NCBI RefSeq assembly: GCF_900177275.1
Contig: NZ_FXAG01000005.1
Coordinates: forward strand, 1-64,000
DNA: 64,000 nucleotides
From: Pseudogulbenkiania subflava DSM 22618
GTDB taxonomy: Bacteria; Pseudomonadota; Gammaproteobacteria; Burkholderiales; Chromobacteriaceae
Reading direction: 5' to 3'
The notes under the pieces were generated by a model that was not told the origin of the DNA, did not search any database, and was given only the letters and a program-made list of their open reading frames with translations. Positions 23,945 through 34,339 of this stretch are shown here, in pieces; positions within the stretch are counted from its first letter, which is position 1; each line of letters opens with the position of its first letter. Position numbers and translations under genes: made by a program.

Positions 23945-26466
23945 CGGCGGCCATCATCCATGAAGCAGAGATCCTCGCGCTGGGCGCCACCGCAGTCGGC
24001 GGCAAGGCCTGGCAACTCGCGCAGTTGCGCCATTTCGGCCTGCCGGTACCGGATTTCGTCGCGATTCCGGCGCGCTGGAGCGAGGCGCGGCACGGCGCGT
24101 TTCCGGAGGAACTGGCGTCGCAGCTGGCCGCAACGTTGGCCGAACGGGGCTGGCTCGACCGCCCGCTCGCCGTGCGCTCGTCGGCGGTGGGCGAAGATTC
24201 GACGATGGCCTCGTTCGCCGGCATCTATCGCACTTGCCTCAATGTGTGCGGCCTGCCCGCGTTGCTGGCGGCGATCGCCGAGGTCTGGACGTCGCTCGAC
24301 AGCGACACGGCATGCGCCTATCGCCAGGGTATCGGCCAGCGGCAGCCGGCGACGATGGCGGTGATCGTAATGCCGCTGCTCGCCGCCGAGGCATCCGGCA
24401 TCGCGTTCACGTGCGACCCCGTCAGCGGCCGCGAGGATCGCCTGATCGTGCACGCCAACTGGGGACTGGGCGAGTCGCTGGTGGGGGGCGAGGCGGCGGG
24501 TGACGAATACGTTCTCGCCGAGGATACCAGCGACATCTGGCGCCTGATCGAGCGCCGCCAAGGCAGCAAGGCGACGATGAGCATGAGCGCGGCGGGCGGT
24601 GGCACGGTGCGCATCGCGGTCCCCGCGGGCAAGGCCTCGGCGGCCGTCTTCGATACCGCGCAAGCCGAAGCGCTGGCCGCCTTGCTGTGGGACGCCGCCG
24701 TCGCGCTCGACTTCGTCGCGCCTTTCTACGATCTCGAATGGGTCTGGGACGGCACGCGCTTCTGGCTGACCCAGGCGCGGCCGGTGACACGGCGGCCGCG
24801 TCGTACCTATGCCGCATTGCAAGGCCAGCCGTCGATCTGGACGCGCGGCAATACCCGCGAAATCATGCCCGAGCCGCTGCAGCCGATGGACTGGAGCTTC
24901 TCCCGGCGCGGCGTCAACCACCTGCTGGAGCAGGGCTGGAAGCTCGCCGGCTACCCGCTGTTGCCAGGCGTCCAGCGTGCCGGGCTGTTTCACGGCCGGC
25001 TCTACCTCGAAGCGGCCATCATGCAGTGGGAAGGCTGGGACGCCATCGGGTTGACCCCCGAGCATTTCAATACGCTGCTGGGCGGCCATCAGCCGGCGAT
25101 CTCGGTGAATCCGCCCACGTTCGGCACACGGCTGCGACGCCTGGGGCGCATCCTGCGCTACGCCCTGGGGGCGCCGGCCGTACGCCGACGCGGTGAAGCG
25201 GCCATCGCCCGGGTGCGGACAAACGCCCGCCAGGCCCTGGGGCAGACGCCACCTTGTGATGCCGCGGGCTGGCGTGAACGGCTGCAGCAGCTGTGCCGGC
25301 CGGCGCGGGAGGAAGTCGATCTGCTGTTCCTGCAAGGGTCGGGGGGCGGCAGCCTCTCCCTGCTGGTCGAGACGCTGGAAAAAACCTTCCCTGGCGAAGG
25401 GGCGGCGCTGGGCGCCGCCCTGCTGGCGGGCGGCGAAGCCAGTGTCACGGCGCAGCAGGGCTACGCGTTGCTGGCACTGGCCCGCCTGGCGGCCCGCTGC
25501 GGCCACAGCCCGCAGGACCACCCCGAGTTTGCCCGCGCGTTTGCCGCCTTTCTCGACGAATACGGTCATCGCGGCCATTACGAGACCTATATCGGCTCGC
25601 CGCGCTGGCGCGAACAGCCCGAGACGATTCTCGAACAACTCCCGGCGCTGGCCCAAGTCGACGAGAAAGCGATAGCGGCGCGCCAGCAGGCCGCCGCCGA
25701 CGCGGCCTGGCAACGCCTGCGCCAACAGGCGCCGTGGTGGAAGACGGTGTTCATCAAGGGGCTGGTCAAGGCCGCCAATCGCGAATCCAACCAGCGCGAG
25801 GCGGCGCGCAGCGCCCTGATCGCCAGTCTCGACGCGGTGCGCCACGCCTGGTTGGGCGCCGCCGCCTGGATGCAGTCGCAGGGCTGGCTGCAGACGGCGG
25901 AGGATGTTTTCTGGCTGCTGCCTTGCGAAGCCGAGCGCGCCGCCATGAGCGGGCAGACCCCTGCCGCCGGCCTGCAGGCGCGCATCGCGGCGCGGCAGGC
26001 GTTGTTCCGCCAGTGGCAGGCAGAAGAGGCGCCGGAGTTCCTGTTGGTCGAAGCGACCGGTACGACGCTGCCTGCCAAGGCTTCGCCGTCGGGAGTCGGC
26101 AACGGCAGCCATCGCTGGCGTGGCGTCGCCACCGGCACGGGGCGGGTGCAGGGCAGGGTACGCATTTTGCGCCACCCCTCCGACGGCGGGCGCCTGCAGG
26201 CCGGCGAGATTCTCGTCGCGCCATCGACCGATCCCGGCTGGACGCCGCTCTTCCTGAGGGCGGGCGGACTGGTGGTCGAAACCGGCGGCTATCTCTCGCA
26301 TGGCGCCATCGTCGCCCGCGAATTCGCCCTGCCGGCCGTGGTCAACCTGCCAGGCATCCTCGATGCCCTGCAGGATGGCGACGAGATCGAAGTCGACGGC
26401 CTGAGCGGCGAGGTGCGCCACCTGGGCCGGAATACGATGGAAAGGTCGGCGGGCCAGGCGACGTAG
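23941..26466 (+). CDS. PEP-synthase-superfamily dikinase resembling rifampin phosphotransferase
   Basis: 841 residues. Residues 1-~310 are an ATP-grasp PPDK domain (AVRSSAVGEDS, ANWGLGESLV, QARPVTR). Residues ~311-750 are a long variable middle domain. The swivelling phosphohistidine domain is at the C-terminus, with H787 in GGYLSHGAIVARE. That order (ATP, substrate, His) and length fit rifampin phosphotransferase; PEP synthase instead has the His domain in the middle and a C-terminal PEP barrel, which is absent here. It would transfer the beta-phosphate of ATP to a small-molecule hydroxyl. It is coupled to a TetR gene, consistent with an inducible detoxification unit. The substrate is not proven. 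Confidence 0.7.
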   Translation: MTAAIIHEAEILALGATAVGGKAWQLAQLRHFGLPVPDFVAIPARWSEARHGAFPEELASQLAATLAERGWLDRPLAVRSSAVGEDSTMASFAGIYRTCLNVCGLPALLAAIAEVWTSLDSDTACAYRQGIGQRQPATMAVIVMPLLAAEASGIAFTCDPVSGREDRLIVHANWGLGESLVGGEAAGDEYVLAEDTSDIWRLIERRQGSKATMSMSAAGGGTVRIAVPAGKASAAVFDTAQAEALAALLWDAAVALDFVAPFYDLEWVWDGTRFWLTQARPVTRRPRRTYAALQGQPSIWTRGNTREIMPEPLQPMDWSFSRRGVNHLLEQGWKLAGYPLLPGVQRAGLFHGRLYLEAAIMQWEGWDAIGLTPEHFNTLLGGHQPAISVNPPTFGTRLRRLGRILRYALGAPAVRRRGEAAIARVRTNARQALGQTPPCDAAGWRERLQQLCRPAREEVDLLFLQGSGGGSLSLLVETLEKTFPGEGAALGAALLAGGEASVTAQQGYALLALARLAARCGHSPQDHPEFARAFAAFLDEYGHRGHYETYIGSPRWREQPETILEQLPALAQVDEKAIAARQQAAADAAWQRLRQQAPWWKTVFIKGLVKAANRESNQREAARSALIASLDAVRHAWLGAAAWMQSQGWLQTAEDVFWLLPCEAERAAMSGQTPAAGLQARIAARQALFRQWQAEEAPEFLLVEATGTTLPAKASPSGVGNGSHRWRGVATGTGRVQGRVRILRHPSDGGRLQAGEILVAPSTDPGWTPLFLRAGGLVVETGGYLSHGAIVAREFALPAVVNLPGILDALQDGDEIEVDGLSGEVRHLGRNTMERSAGQAT

Positions 26467-26530
26467 CCGGGGGCGGGCCCGTCGCGCCAGGCGTTTCAGG
26501 GGGGCGCGTGACGCGTTCGGCCAACCGGAT

Positions 26531-26563
26531 CTTGCAAAAAAGAAGGGGCCGCTGAGCGGCCCC
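26531..26563 (-). terminator. terminator of pcaHG
   Basis: On the minus strand the stem GGGGCCGC-TCA-GCGGCCCC is followed by TTCTTTTTT. It lies 36 bp after the pcaG stop. Confidence 0.85.
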
Positions 26564-26598
26564 TGAACAACTCGAGGGAGAAACGCAAGTGAGGAGGA

Positions 26599-28022
<1,424 letters not shown>

Positions 28023-28097
28023 TCACCCTGTTGCCTGATCTTGCGAGTGCTTGATGTGCAGCAAGGTCGGTAGGGAGAGTTTATGTAAGAAACAATG

Positions 28098-28145
28098 TTA
28101 TGGATAATGAGTTATTGTCGAATTATCCATAACCTTTAATTATGG
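28098..28145 (-). promoter_or_regulatory. inverted repeats upstream of pcaHG (candidate PcaQ site)
   Basis: TTATGGATAAT (28098-28108) and ATTATCCATAA (28122-28132) form a perfect 11-bp inverted repeat with a 13-nt spacer. The CCATAA of the right arm is repeated as TTATGG at 28140-28145. The site sits ~135 bp upstream of pcaH in an AT-rich patch, a common position for LysR-type activator binding. The ATAACC core of known PcaQ sites occurs at 28129-28134, but the full published consensus is not matched. Confidence 0.5.
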
Positions 28146-28256
28146 TTTTGTGGCGCCGTGGCGACGCGCTGCCATCGCCGGCTTATCGGCTGTGGCGCGC
28201 AGAGTGACATGCCATCCTGGCTGGTGCGGCGGGTGGGCTGAGCGGGCGGGCCGGGG

Positions 28257-30152
28257 TCAGGCTGCGAGCGTGGCGTGCCACGAGCTGTCGAACTGCTCGA
28301 CCGGGATCGGCCGGCTGACGAAGTAGCCCTGGGCGATGTCGCAACCCAGCGTCGCCAGCCGGTTCCAGATGTCGCGGTTTTCCACGCCTTCGGCCACCAC
28401 GTGTAGCCCGAGGTTGTGCCCCAGGTCGATGGTCGAGCGTACGATCGTGTCCGACTCCTGGTCGGCGATCATCGCGCCGACGAACGACTGGTCGATCTTG
28501 ATGGTGTCGGCCGGCAGCCGCTGCAGGTAGCTCAGGCTGGAATAGCCGGTGCCGAAGTCGTCCACCGCCAGTTGCACCCCGAGCGCCTTGAGCTGATTGA
28601 GCGTGGCCAGCGCGCCGCCGGGGTCGTCCATCAGGGCGCTTTCGGTCAGTTCGAATTGCAGGTGGGCGGGGTCGATGCCCCAGGTGAGGAACAGGCCGCG
28701 GATGCGCTCGGCCAGGCGCGGGTCGAGCAGGTCGCGCGCCGACAGGTTGACCGCCAGCGGGCTGGGGCGCCCGGCCTGTTCCAGTGTGTAGATATGCCGG
28801 AAGGCCGCTTCCAGTATCCAATGGGTGAGCGAGGTGATCATGCCGGCCTGCTCTGCCAGCTTGATGAAGAGGTCGGGTTCGACCAGCCCGCGCTCGGGGT
28901 GCTGCCAGCGCACCAGCGCTTCGGCGCCGCACAGCTTGCCGGTGTCGAACTGAATCTTGGGCTGGCAGTAGAGGCGAAGCTCGTCATGCTCGATGGCATG
29001 ATGCAATTCGGCGATCAGCGAGACGTGGCGGGTGCATTCCTTGTCGAGACTGCCGTTGAAGATGGTGTAGTTCACCGCCGAGCGCAACGCCTGGCGCGAC
29101 GCCATGGTGGCGCGCCGCATCAGCGCGTCCGGCTCCTGGCCGTGCCCCGGAAACAGCGAGAGTCCGATACGCAACCGGGCATCGACCTGGACGCCGGCCA
29201 CGGTGAGCGGCTCGTCGAACTGGCGCAACAACCGCACCGCCTCTTGCGAGGCGCGCTCGGCGTCGGTGTTGGGCTGCAGGATGGCGAACTCGTTGTCGCT
29301 CACGCGCCCGAGGAAATAGCCCTGGTCGATCTGCGGCTGCAGGCGGGCGGCCACCTGCAGCAAGAGTTCGTTGGCTTGCTGGTAGCCCAGTACGTCGTTG
29401 ATTTCCCTGAACTGGGTGACGTTGAGAATGCCCACCGTGAACGGTCGGAAAGGAGGGCTCGAGGAAGCAATCATGCGCCCGAGCTGATCGAGAAACAGGG
29501 TACGGTTGGGCAGTCCGGTGAGCTGGTCGTAATACGCCATGCGGTGCATGGCCGCTTCGACTTCCTGGTGGCGCACCCGGCTGCGCAGGGCGCTGATGCC
29601 GTAGGCGACGTCTTCGGCCAACTCGCTGAGCACGCGCAGCTCTTCCTCACCGAAAGCGTTGTACTCGCTGGAGACGATGCTCAGGTTGCCGCCGATCTCG
29701 CCGTCGATCACCAGCGGATAGGCGCTCACCGCGGCGTAGCCACGCCGTTTTTGCTCCTCGAACAGTTTGGCCAGGGCGGGGTCGTGCAGGACGTCGTGGC
29801 CGACCTGCGGCGTGCCGGTGCGGATGGCGAGGCCGGATGGCGTGGCGCTCTGCTCGGACCAGGTCAGGTCGAGCAACTGCAGGAAGCCTTCTTCGACACC
29901 GGCGTGCGCCATCGGGCGGATGGTCTGGTGCTCGTCGTGCTCGATGTAGCCGATCCAGGCCATGCGGTAGCCGCCTTGCTCGACGATGGCGTTGCACATG
30001 TCCTGCAGCAAGGTTTGCTCGTCCGGCGCCCGCGCCAGCGCCCGGTTACCCGCGCTCAGGGTGCGCAGCGCGCGGTACAGGCGGGCGTAGTCGTCCGGGG
30101 TGACGCAGCTGGCCCCGATGGCGCCGTTTTCCGTGACCTTGGATCTTGCCAT
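28257..30152 (-). CDS. GAF - degenerate GGDEF - EAL protein, probable c-di-GMP phosphodiesterase
   Basis: 631 residues, no membrane segment. GAF domain about 35-185, GGDEF about 200-355, EAL about 375-625. The diguanylate cyclase signature reads SDNEF, so synthesis is unlikely. The EAL side is intact: EALVRWQHP, ELTESAL, VDDFGTGYSSL and AEGVEN. I infer c-di-GMP hydrolysis, perhaps modulated by the GAF domain and by GTP at the degenerate site. The start ATG 30152 has GGAGG 9 bp upstream; a TTG five codons earlier would itself overlap that site. No partner is adjacent. Confidence 0.88.
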   Translation of the reverse strand: MARSKVTENGAIGASCVTPDDYARLYRALRTLSAGNRALARAPDEQTLLQDMCNAIVEQGGYRMAWIGYIEHDEHQTIRPMAHAGVEEGFLQLLDLTWSEQSATPSGLAIRTGTPQVGHDVLHDPALAKLFEEQKRRGYAAVSAYPLVIDGEIGGNLSIVSSEYNAFGEEELRVLSELAEDVAYGISALRSRVRHQEVEAAMHRMAYYDQLTGLPNRTLFLDQLGRMIASSSPPFRPFTVGILNVTQFREINDVLGYQQANELLLQVAARLQPQIDQGYFLGRVSDNEFAILQPNTDAERASQEAVRLLRQFDEPLTVAGVQVDARLRIGLSLFPGHGQEPDALMRRATMASRQALRSAVNYTIFNGSLDKECTRHVSLIAELHHAIEHDELRLYCQPKIQFDTGKLCGAEALVRWQHPERGLVEPDLFIKLAEQAGMITSLTHWILEAAFRHIYTLEQAGRPSPLAVNLSARDLLDPRLAERIRGLFLTWGIDPAHLQFELTESALMDDPGGALATLNQLKALGVQLAVDDFGTGYSSLSYLQRLPADTIKIDQSFVGAMIADQESDTIVRSTIDLGHNLGLHVVAEGVENRDIWNRLATLGCDIAQGYFVSRPIPVEQFDSSWHATLAA

Positions 30153-30264
30153 GATCTTTGCCTCCAACCGTACTTTTCAGTATAGGTCGGGACGGGAAAA
30201 CGGCTTTGTACGGGGCTGGGAGGAGCAGGGCGAGCGTACGACGGCATGCCTCGCCGTTCGATAG

Positions 30265-30606
30265 CTAGGCTTTCTTCACGAACTCGGATTTCAACTGCAT
30301 GGCGCCGATGCCGTCGATCTTGCAGTCGATATCATGATCGCCTTCGATCAAGCGGATGTTCTTGACCTTGGTGCCGACCTTCACTACGAGCGAAGAGCCC
30401 TTGACCTTCAGGTCCTTGATCACGGTAACCGTGTCGCCGTCTTGCAGCACATTGCCGTTGGCATCGTGTATGACGCGTGTTTCGTTTGTGCTTTCTTCTG
30501 CTGCGTCTTTGGCCCACTCATGTGCGCATTCCGGACAGACATAAAGACTGCCATCCTCGTAGGTGTATTCCGAATTGCATTGGGGGCATTTGGGCAAACT
30601 GCTCAT
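30265..30606 (-). CDS. yjdM: PhnA/YjdM-family zinc-ribbon protein
   Basis: 113 residues. An N-terminal zinc ribbon with CPQC and CPEC (about residues 7-10 and 24-27) is followed by the compact PhnA domain with the [17 protein letters not shown] segment. The family was named for alkylphosphonate genes but its biochemical role is unsettled. The gene stands alone between the GGDEF/EAL gene and phaC, all on the minus strand. The start at [10 protein letters not shown] is chosen as the family N-terminus. Confidence 0.85.
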   Translation of the reverse strand: MSSLPKCPQCNSEYTYEDGSLYVCPECAHEWAKDAAEESTNETRVIHDANGNVLQDGDTVTVIKDLKVKGSSLVVKVGTKVKNIRLIEGDHDIDCKIDGIGAMQLKSEFVKKA

Positions 30607-30936
30607 GTGGCATCCTGCTTCTGAGGTCAAGGGTGAAAGTAAAGAAGACGGACGACCGATCAGCTACGGCGCCCGCCTGCTTGTGAGGAATGAGGAAATT
30701 TCAGTGAAAACCCGGTCGCGCCCGAGTGTTACTACCGAATTTTACTAAACGGTGACAAAAAAGGCACGCTGCCAGAGGGGATTCTCTAACAAGCTAGCCT
30801 CTCCGGGTTGGTGCCGGCGGCTTCGTGGCTACGCCGGAGCGGCCGCGATTGAGCGCCGTGGACAGGGCGGGAGTTGAACTCCTGTCGCTTGACACCCTGT
30901 CGGACGGCGGCGCCACCGTCCCCATTCGTGGGGTGC
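30607..30936. other. 330-bp intergenic region between phaC and yjdM
   Basis: No gene is supported. On the minus strand, after the phaC stop, there are several short hairpins and a weak GGCA-GCG-TGCC stem followed by TTTTTT at about 30756-30774, which may terminate phaC. The AT-richer stretch at 30700-30760 presumably holds the yjdM promoter. Confidence 0.5.
30756..30774 (-). terminator. weak candidate terminator of phaC
   Basis: Minus-strand GGCA-GCG-TGCC followed by six T residues. The stem is only 4 bp, so the call rests mostly on the T tract. Confidence 0.35.
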
Positions 30937-32715
30937 TCAGCGCTCCAGCACGTAGCTGCCGGGGGCCGGCGCCAGCTCGGGAAACTCCTTCGTCGAAGTG
31001 GGCGGGGCGTCGATCAGCGCTCCGGCTTTCGGCTTGAGCCATGCCATCCAGTCTTCCCACCAACTGCCCGGGTGCTCCTCGGCGCGCTGGCGCCAATGCT
31101 CGGGGCGGTCGGAGCGGTGCGCGATGTCGGCCCAGTAGCGGCGTTTGGGCGGGGTGACCGGAGGGTTGACGATGCCGGCGATGTGGCCGGAGCTCGACAG
31201 GATGAAGCGCTTCTCGCCGATGCCGTGGTTGATGATCTTGAAGGTCTGGTCCCACGGCGTGATGTGGTCGTCCTCGGCGGACACCACGTACAGCGGCTGG
31301 TCGATCGCGGCGAGGTCGAGCATCTCGCCGGCTACCGTCAGCGCGTTGGGCACGATCAGCCGGTTGTTGAGGTAGAGCTCGGTCAGGTACCAGGCGTGCA
31401 TGGCCTTCGGCATGCGCGTGGTGTCCATGTTCCAGTACAGCACGTCGAAGGCGGGCAGCGTTTCGCCGTACAGCCAGCCATGCACCACGTAGTGCCAGAT
31501 CAGGCTGTTGGTGCGCAGCAGGCGGAACGCCGCGGCCATGTCCTTGCCGTCGAGGAAGCCCTGCTGTTCCATCCGCGTGCACAGGTGACGCACGCTGGTG
31601 TCGTCGATGAAGACCTCGATGTCGCCCGGTTTGTGGAAGTCGATCAGCGTGGTGAGCAAGGTGGCGTCGGCCACGGGCGTGGCGTCCGCGCCATAGTGCC
31701 GGTTGGCCCAGGCCAGGTACATCGCCAGCGCGGTGCCGCCGATGCAGTAGCCGACGGCGTGGACCTTGGCGCTGCCGCTGAACTGGCGGGCCAGTTGCAC
31801 GATGGTGTCGACGCCCTCGGTGAGGTAGTCGTCGAAGCGCACCTCGCTCATCGAGGCGTCCGGGTTCTTCCAGCTGGTGATGAAAACGTCCAGCCCCTGA
31901 TCGAGCAGGAAGCGGATCATGCTGTTTTTCGGAGTGAGGTCGAGCACGTAGAACTTGTTGATCCACGGCGTGACGATCACCACCGGCTCGGCGTGTACCT
32001 GCGCCTGGCGCGGGGCGTAGTGAATCACCTCGAGCAGGCGGTTGCGGTACACCACGGCACCGGGTGTGGTGGCGAGATTGACGCCGACCGCGAAATCCTC
32101 CGGGTCGGTCATGCGCACGCTGCCGGCCCGGGCATCGGCGAGGAAGTTCTGGAATCCCTGCACCAGGCTCTCGCCACGGCTCTCCAGCGCCTTGCGCAGT
32201 GCCACCGGGTTGCTCCACAGGTAGTTGGTGGGGGCGGCCGTATTCAGCCAGTTGCGCCACCAGAAGGCGGCGCGGCGGCGTTCCTTGTCCGCGAGGCCGG
32301 GGGTGTCGTAGAGCATGTCCTGGGTGTGGTGGGTGTAGACCAGATACCACTCCTTGACCAGATCCCACGCCGGCGAGTCGGACCAGATCGGGTCGGCGAA
32401 GCGGTCGTCGTCGGCCTTGGCCGGGATCGGATCGGCGTCCGCCAAGCCGAGCTGGCGCTGCCAGCTGTGCCGCTGCAGCTGCCACAGGTCGGATGACAGC
32501 CGGGTCAGGCGCGCGGTCAGCTCCTGCGGGTGCAGCAGCCAGCCGAGCTGCGCCTGGATGATCGGGGTGGCGATGCCGAGCGGGTCGATGGTGCCGGCGG
32601 TTCCGTCCATCCGCGCTTCCGACGCGTGCGGGGCGGGTGGCTCGTCGTCCGCTGGCATGGCTGGCGGGCGACCCGGTTGGGGCGATGCGCCGGCGGAAGA
32701 ACGCGGTGTGGTCAT
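30937..32715 (-). CDS. phaC: class I poly(3-hydroxyalkanoate) synthase
   Basis: 592 residues, matching the ~589 of class I PhaC. The active-site cysteine lies in the lipase-box-like GYCIGG (about residue 320), with the aspartate in the SAEDDHITPW region and the histidine in SSGHIAGIVNPP. It polymerises 3-hydroxyacyl-CoA on granule surfaces. The start MTTPRSS (ATG 32715) is preceded by AAGGG; the frame stays open ~150 bp upstream, but a 641-residue form would be long for the class. No phaA, phaB or phasin gene is adjacent, so monomer supply is encoded elsewhere. Confidence 0.92.
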   Translation of the reverse strand: MTTPRSSAGASPQPGRPPAMPADDEPPAPHASEARMDGTAGTIDPLGIATPIIQAQLGWLLHPQELTARLTRLSSDLWQLQRHSWQRQLGLADADPIPAKADDDRFADPIWSDSPAWDLVKEWYLVYTHHTQDMLYDTPGLADKERRRAAFWWRNWLNTAAPTNYLWSNPVALRKALESRGESLVQGFQNFLADARAGSVRMTDPEDFAVGVNLATTPGAVVYRNRLLEVIHYAPRQAQVHAEPVVIVTPWINKFYVLDLTPKNSMIRFLLDQGLDVFITSWKNPDASMSEVRFDDYLTEGVDTIVQLARQFSGSAKVHAVGYCIGGTALAMYLAWANRHYGADATPVADATLLTTLIDFHKPGDIEVFIDDTSVRHLCTRMEQQGFLDGKDMAAAFRLLRTNSLIWHYVVHGWLYGETLPAFDVLYWNMDTTRMPKAMHAWYLTELYLNNRLIVPNALTVAGEMLDLAAIDQPLYVVSAEDDHITPWDQTFKIINHGIGEKRFILSSSGHIAGIVNPPVTPPKRRYWADIAHRSDRPEHWRQRAEEHPGSWWEDWMAWLKPKAGALIDAPPTSTKEFPELAPAPGSYVLER

Positions 32716-33000
32716 GATCGTTACCCTTAAGAGCCGGTTCAAGGTCTGTTCCCGCCGCAACAAGACCGTGGACAGGCTCTTGGTCCAGGTCTGAGGTGCG
32801 ACGCCGTGCCCGGGGCATGCGGCTGCCCGCCGGCTGACGACGCCGTGCTCCTGCGTCGGCACCGGGTGTGTGCGGTGCGCGGTGTGATGCGAGAGTGAAG
32901 TTAATTAAAGAACCTTAAACTGGCTAATTCAATCTGCGAACGCGCCGCCGCCGCACCGGCCCCCATCCCGTCATGACCACCGCGACGGTCATGTCTGTGG

Positions 33001-33042
33001 CACCTGTCGCAATCCGGCCGTAGCAATGCGACAGCTGTCGCA
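33001..33042. promoter_or_regulatory. upstream activating sequence for the sigma-54 activator
   Basis: CACCTGTCGCA (33001-33011) is followed by a perfect palindrome TGCGACAGCTGTCGCA (33027-33042), giving three TGTCGCA half-sites. They lie ~155-195 bp upstream of the -24/-12 promoter, the usual distance for an enhancer-binding protein. The same CACCTGTCGCA recurs at 39345-39355. Confidence 0.65.
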
Positions 33043-33195
33043 GCCTTCTTTCCCCTTTTTCTCGATTTCCCTCCTTGAAATCGACGCCGGCGCTGCGTGC
33101 CGGATGTCGCTCGGACTAGTTATTTTCCTGTAACCATCTGATTTTTAATCGAATAAATGGATTTTCGCGCCGCTGGCTGGCCGTCGCGGCGGAGC

Positions 33196-33211
33196 TGGCA
33201 CCGTTCTTGCC
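33196..33211 (+). promoter_or_regulatory. sigma-54 (-24/-12) promoter of the acoAB-type operon
   Basis: TGGCACCGTTCTTGCC matches TGGCAC-N5-TTGC with GG and GC separated by the required 10 nt. It lies ~90 bp before the E1alpha start. Confidence 0.8.
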
Positions 33212-33302
33212 ATTAAGGGACCAGGAGCTCGGTGTCCGTGACAGTCGCGCAGTGCATCGACGAGAGGCTCCGGCAACACGTTCGCAAAGGAGGACGAGAG
33301 AC

Positions 33303-34313
33303 ATGGAAACGACATCAGACCGCCTGCTCTGGATGTACCGGACGATGGTGGAGATTCGCGAATACGAAGAGACCATGGCCAAGGTCTATCTGGAGGGCAA
33401 ACTGCCGCCCAAGATCCAGAAGGGTCTGGCCTTCGACATCGGCGCCGGACCGGTGCCAGGGGAGATGCACCTGGCGGCGGGGCAGGAACCGGTGGCGGTG
33501 GGGGTGTGCGCCCACTTGCGCGACGAGGACAGCGTGGTCGGCGCACATCGTCCGCATCATTTCGCCATCGCCAAGGGGGTGCCGCTGAACGAGATGACCG
33601 CCGAGATGTTCGGCAAGGTCACCGGGCTCGGGCGTGGCAAGGGCGGGCATATGCATCTGTTCGATCCGGCGCACAAGTTCAGCTGCAGCGGCATCGTCGG
33701 CGCCGGCGCGCCGCAGGCCTGCGGCGCGGCGCTGGCGGCCAAGAAGCTCGGCAAGGACTGGGTGGCGATCGCCTTCTTCGGCGAGGGCGCGGCCAACCAG
33801 GGGGCCTTCCACGAGGCCTTGAACCTGGCGGCGCTGTGGAAGCTGCCGGTGGTGTTCGTGTGCGAGGACAACAAGTACGGCATCTCGGTAGAGAAGGGCG
33901 ATTCGACCGCCATCGCCAGCAATGCCGACCGCGCCGCCGGCTACGGCATGCCGGGCGTGCTGGTGGAGAGAAACGACGCGCTGGCGGTGTTCGAGGCGGC
34001 CGGTGTGGCCATCGACCGCGCCCGCCGCGGCGAGGGGCCGACGCTGATCGAGGTCAAGACCGACCGCTACTACGGCCATTTCCAGGGCGACCCGGAAACC
34101 TACCGTCCCAAGGGCGAGGTGAAGGCGCTGCGCGAACACGACCCGATCCCGGCGCTGGGTGCCGTGCTGCGCGAGCAGGGCTTGCTCGACGACGCGCGCG
34201 ACGCCGAGCTGCGCGAGGCAATCCGGTCCAAGGTGCAGGCGGCGTTCGACTTCGCCCGCCACAGCCCCTACCCGGACGTGGCCGAAGCCCATCAGCACGT
34301 ATTTGTCGATTAA
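33303..34313 (+). CDS. acoA: TPP-dependent acetoin-type dehydrogenase E1 alpha subunit
   Basis: 336 residues. The TPP motif begins GEGAANQGAFHEALN (about residues 160-174) and ends VCEDNKYG. RPHHFAIAKG and GRGKGGHMH are the substrate-side loops of the family. It decarboxylates a 2-oxo compound or acetoin and passes the two-carbon unit to a lipoyl domain. AAAGGAGG precedes ATG 33303. It heads an operon driven by the sigma-54 promoter at 33196. Acetoin as substrate is inferred from the AcoR-like activator and butanediol dehydrogenase nearby. Confidence 0.8.
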   Translation: METTSDRLLWMYRTMVEIREYEETMAKVYLEGKLPPKIQKGLAFDIGAGPVPGEMHLAAGQEPVAVGVCAHLRDEDSVVGAHRPHHFAIAKGVPLNEMTAEMFGKVTGLGRGKGGHMHLFDPAHKFSCSGIVGAGAPQACGAALAAKKLGKDWVAIAFFGEGAANQGAFHEALNLAALWKLPVVFVCEDNKYGISVEKGDSTAIASNADRAAGYGMPGVLVERNDALAVFEAAGVAIDRARRGEGPTLIEVKTDRYYGHFQGDPETYRPKGEVKALREHDPIPALGAVLREQGLLDDARDAELREAIRSKVQAAFDFARHSPYPDVAEAHQHVFVD

Positions 34314-34339
34314 GTCAGCGCACAGCGAGGAGAGAGAGC

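Larger units (their letters stand above)
32716..33302. other. 587-bp divergent control region between phaC and the TPP-dehydrogenase operon
   Basis: No gene is supported. It contains the CACCTGTCGCA motif and 16-bp palindrome at 33001-33042 and a sigma-54 promoter at 33196-33211 directed to the right. The AT-richer patch around 32900-32935 may hold the phaC promoter. Confidence 0.7.

Noticed and set aside
30855-30900. tRNA-like T-arm (GGGAGTTGAACTCC)
   Set aside because: No acceptor, D or anticodon arms could be built around it on either strand; it is only a local hairpin.
30794-32818. 674-codon minus-strand frame overlapping phaC
   Set aside because: Out-of-frame shadow; the phaC frame has the GYCIGG nucleophile and class I length.
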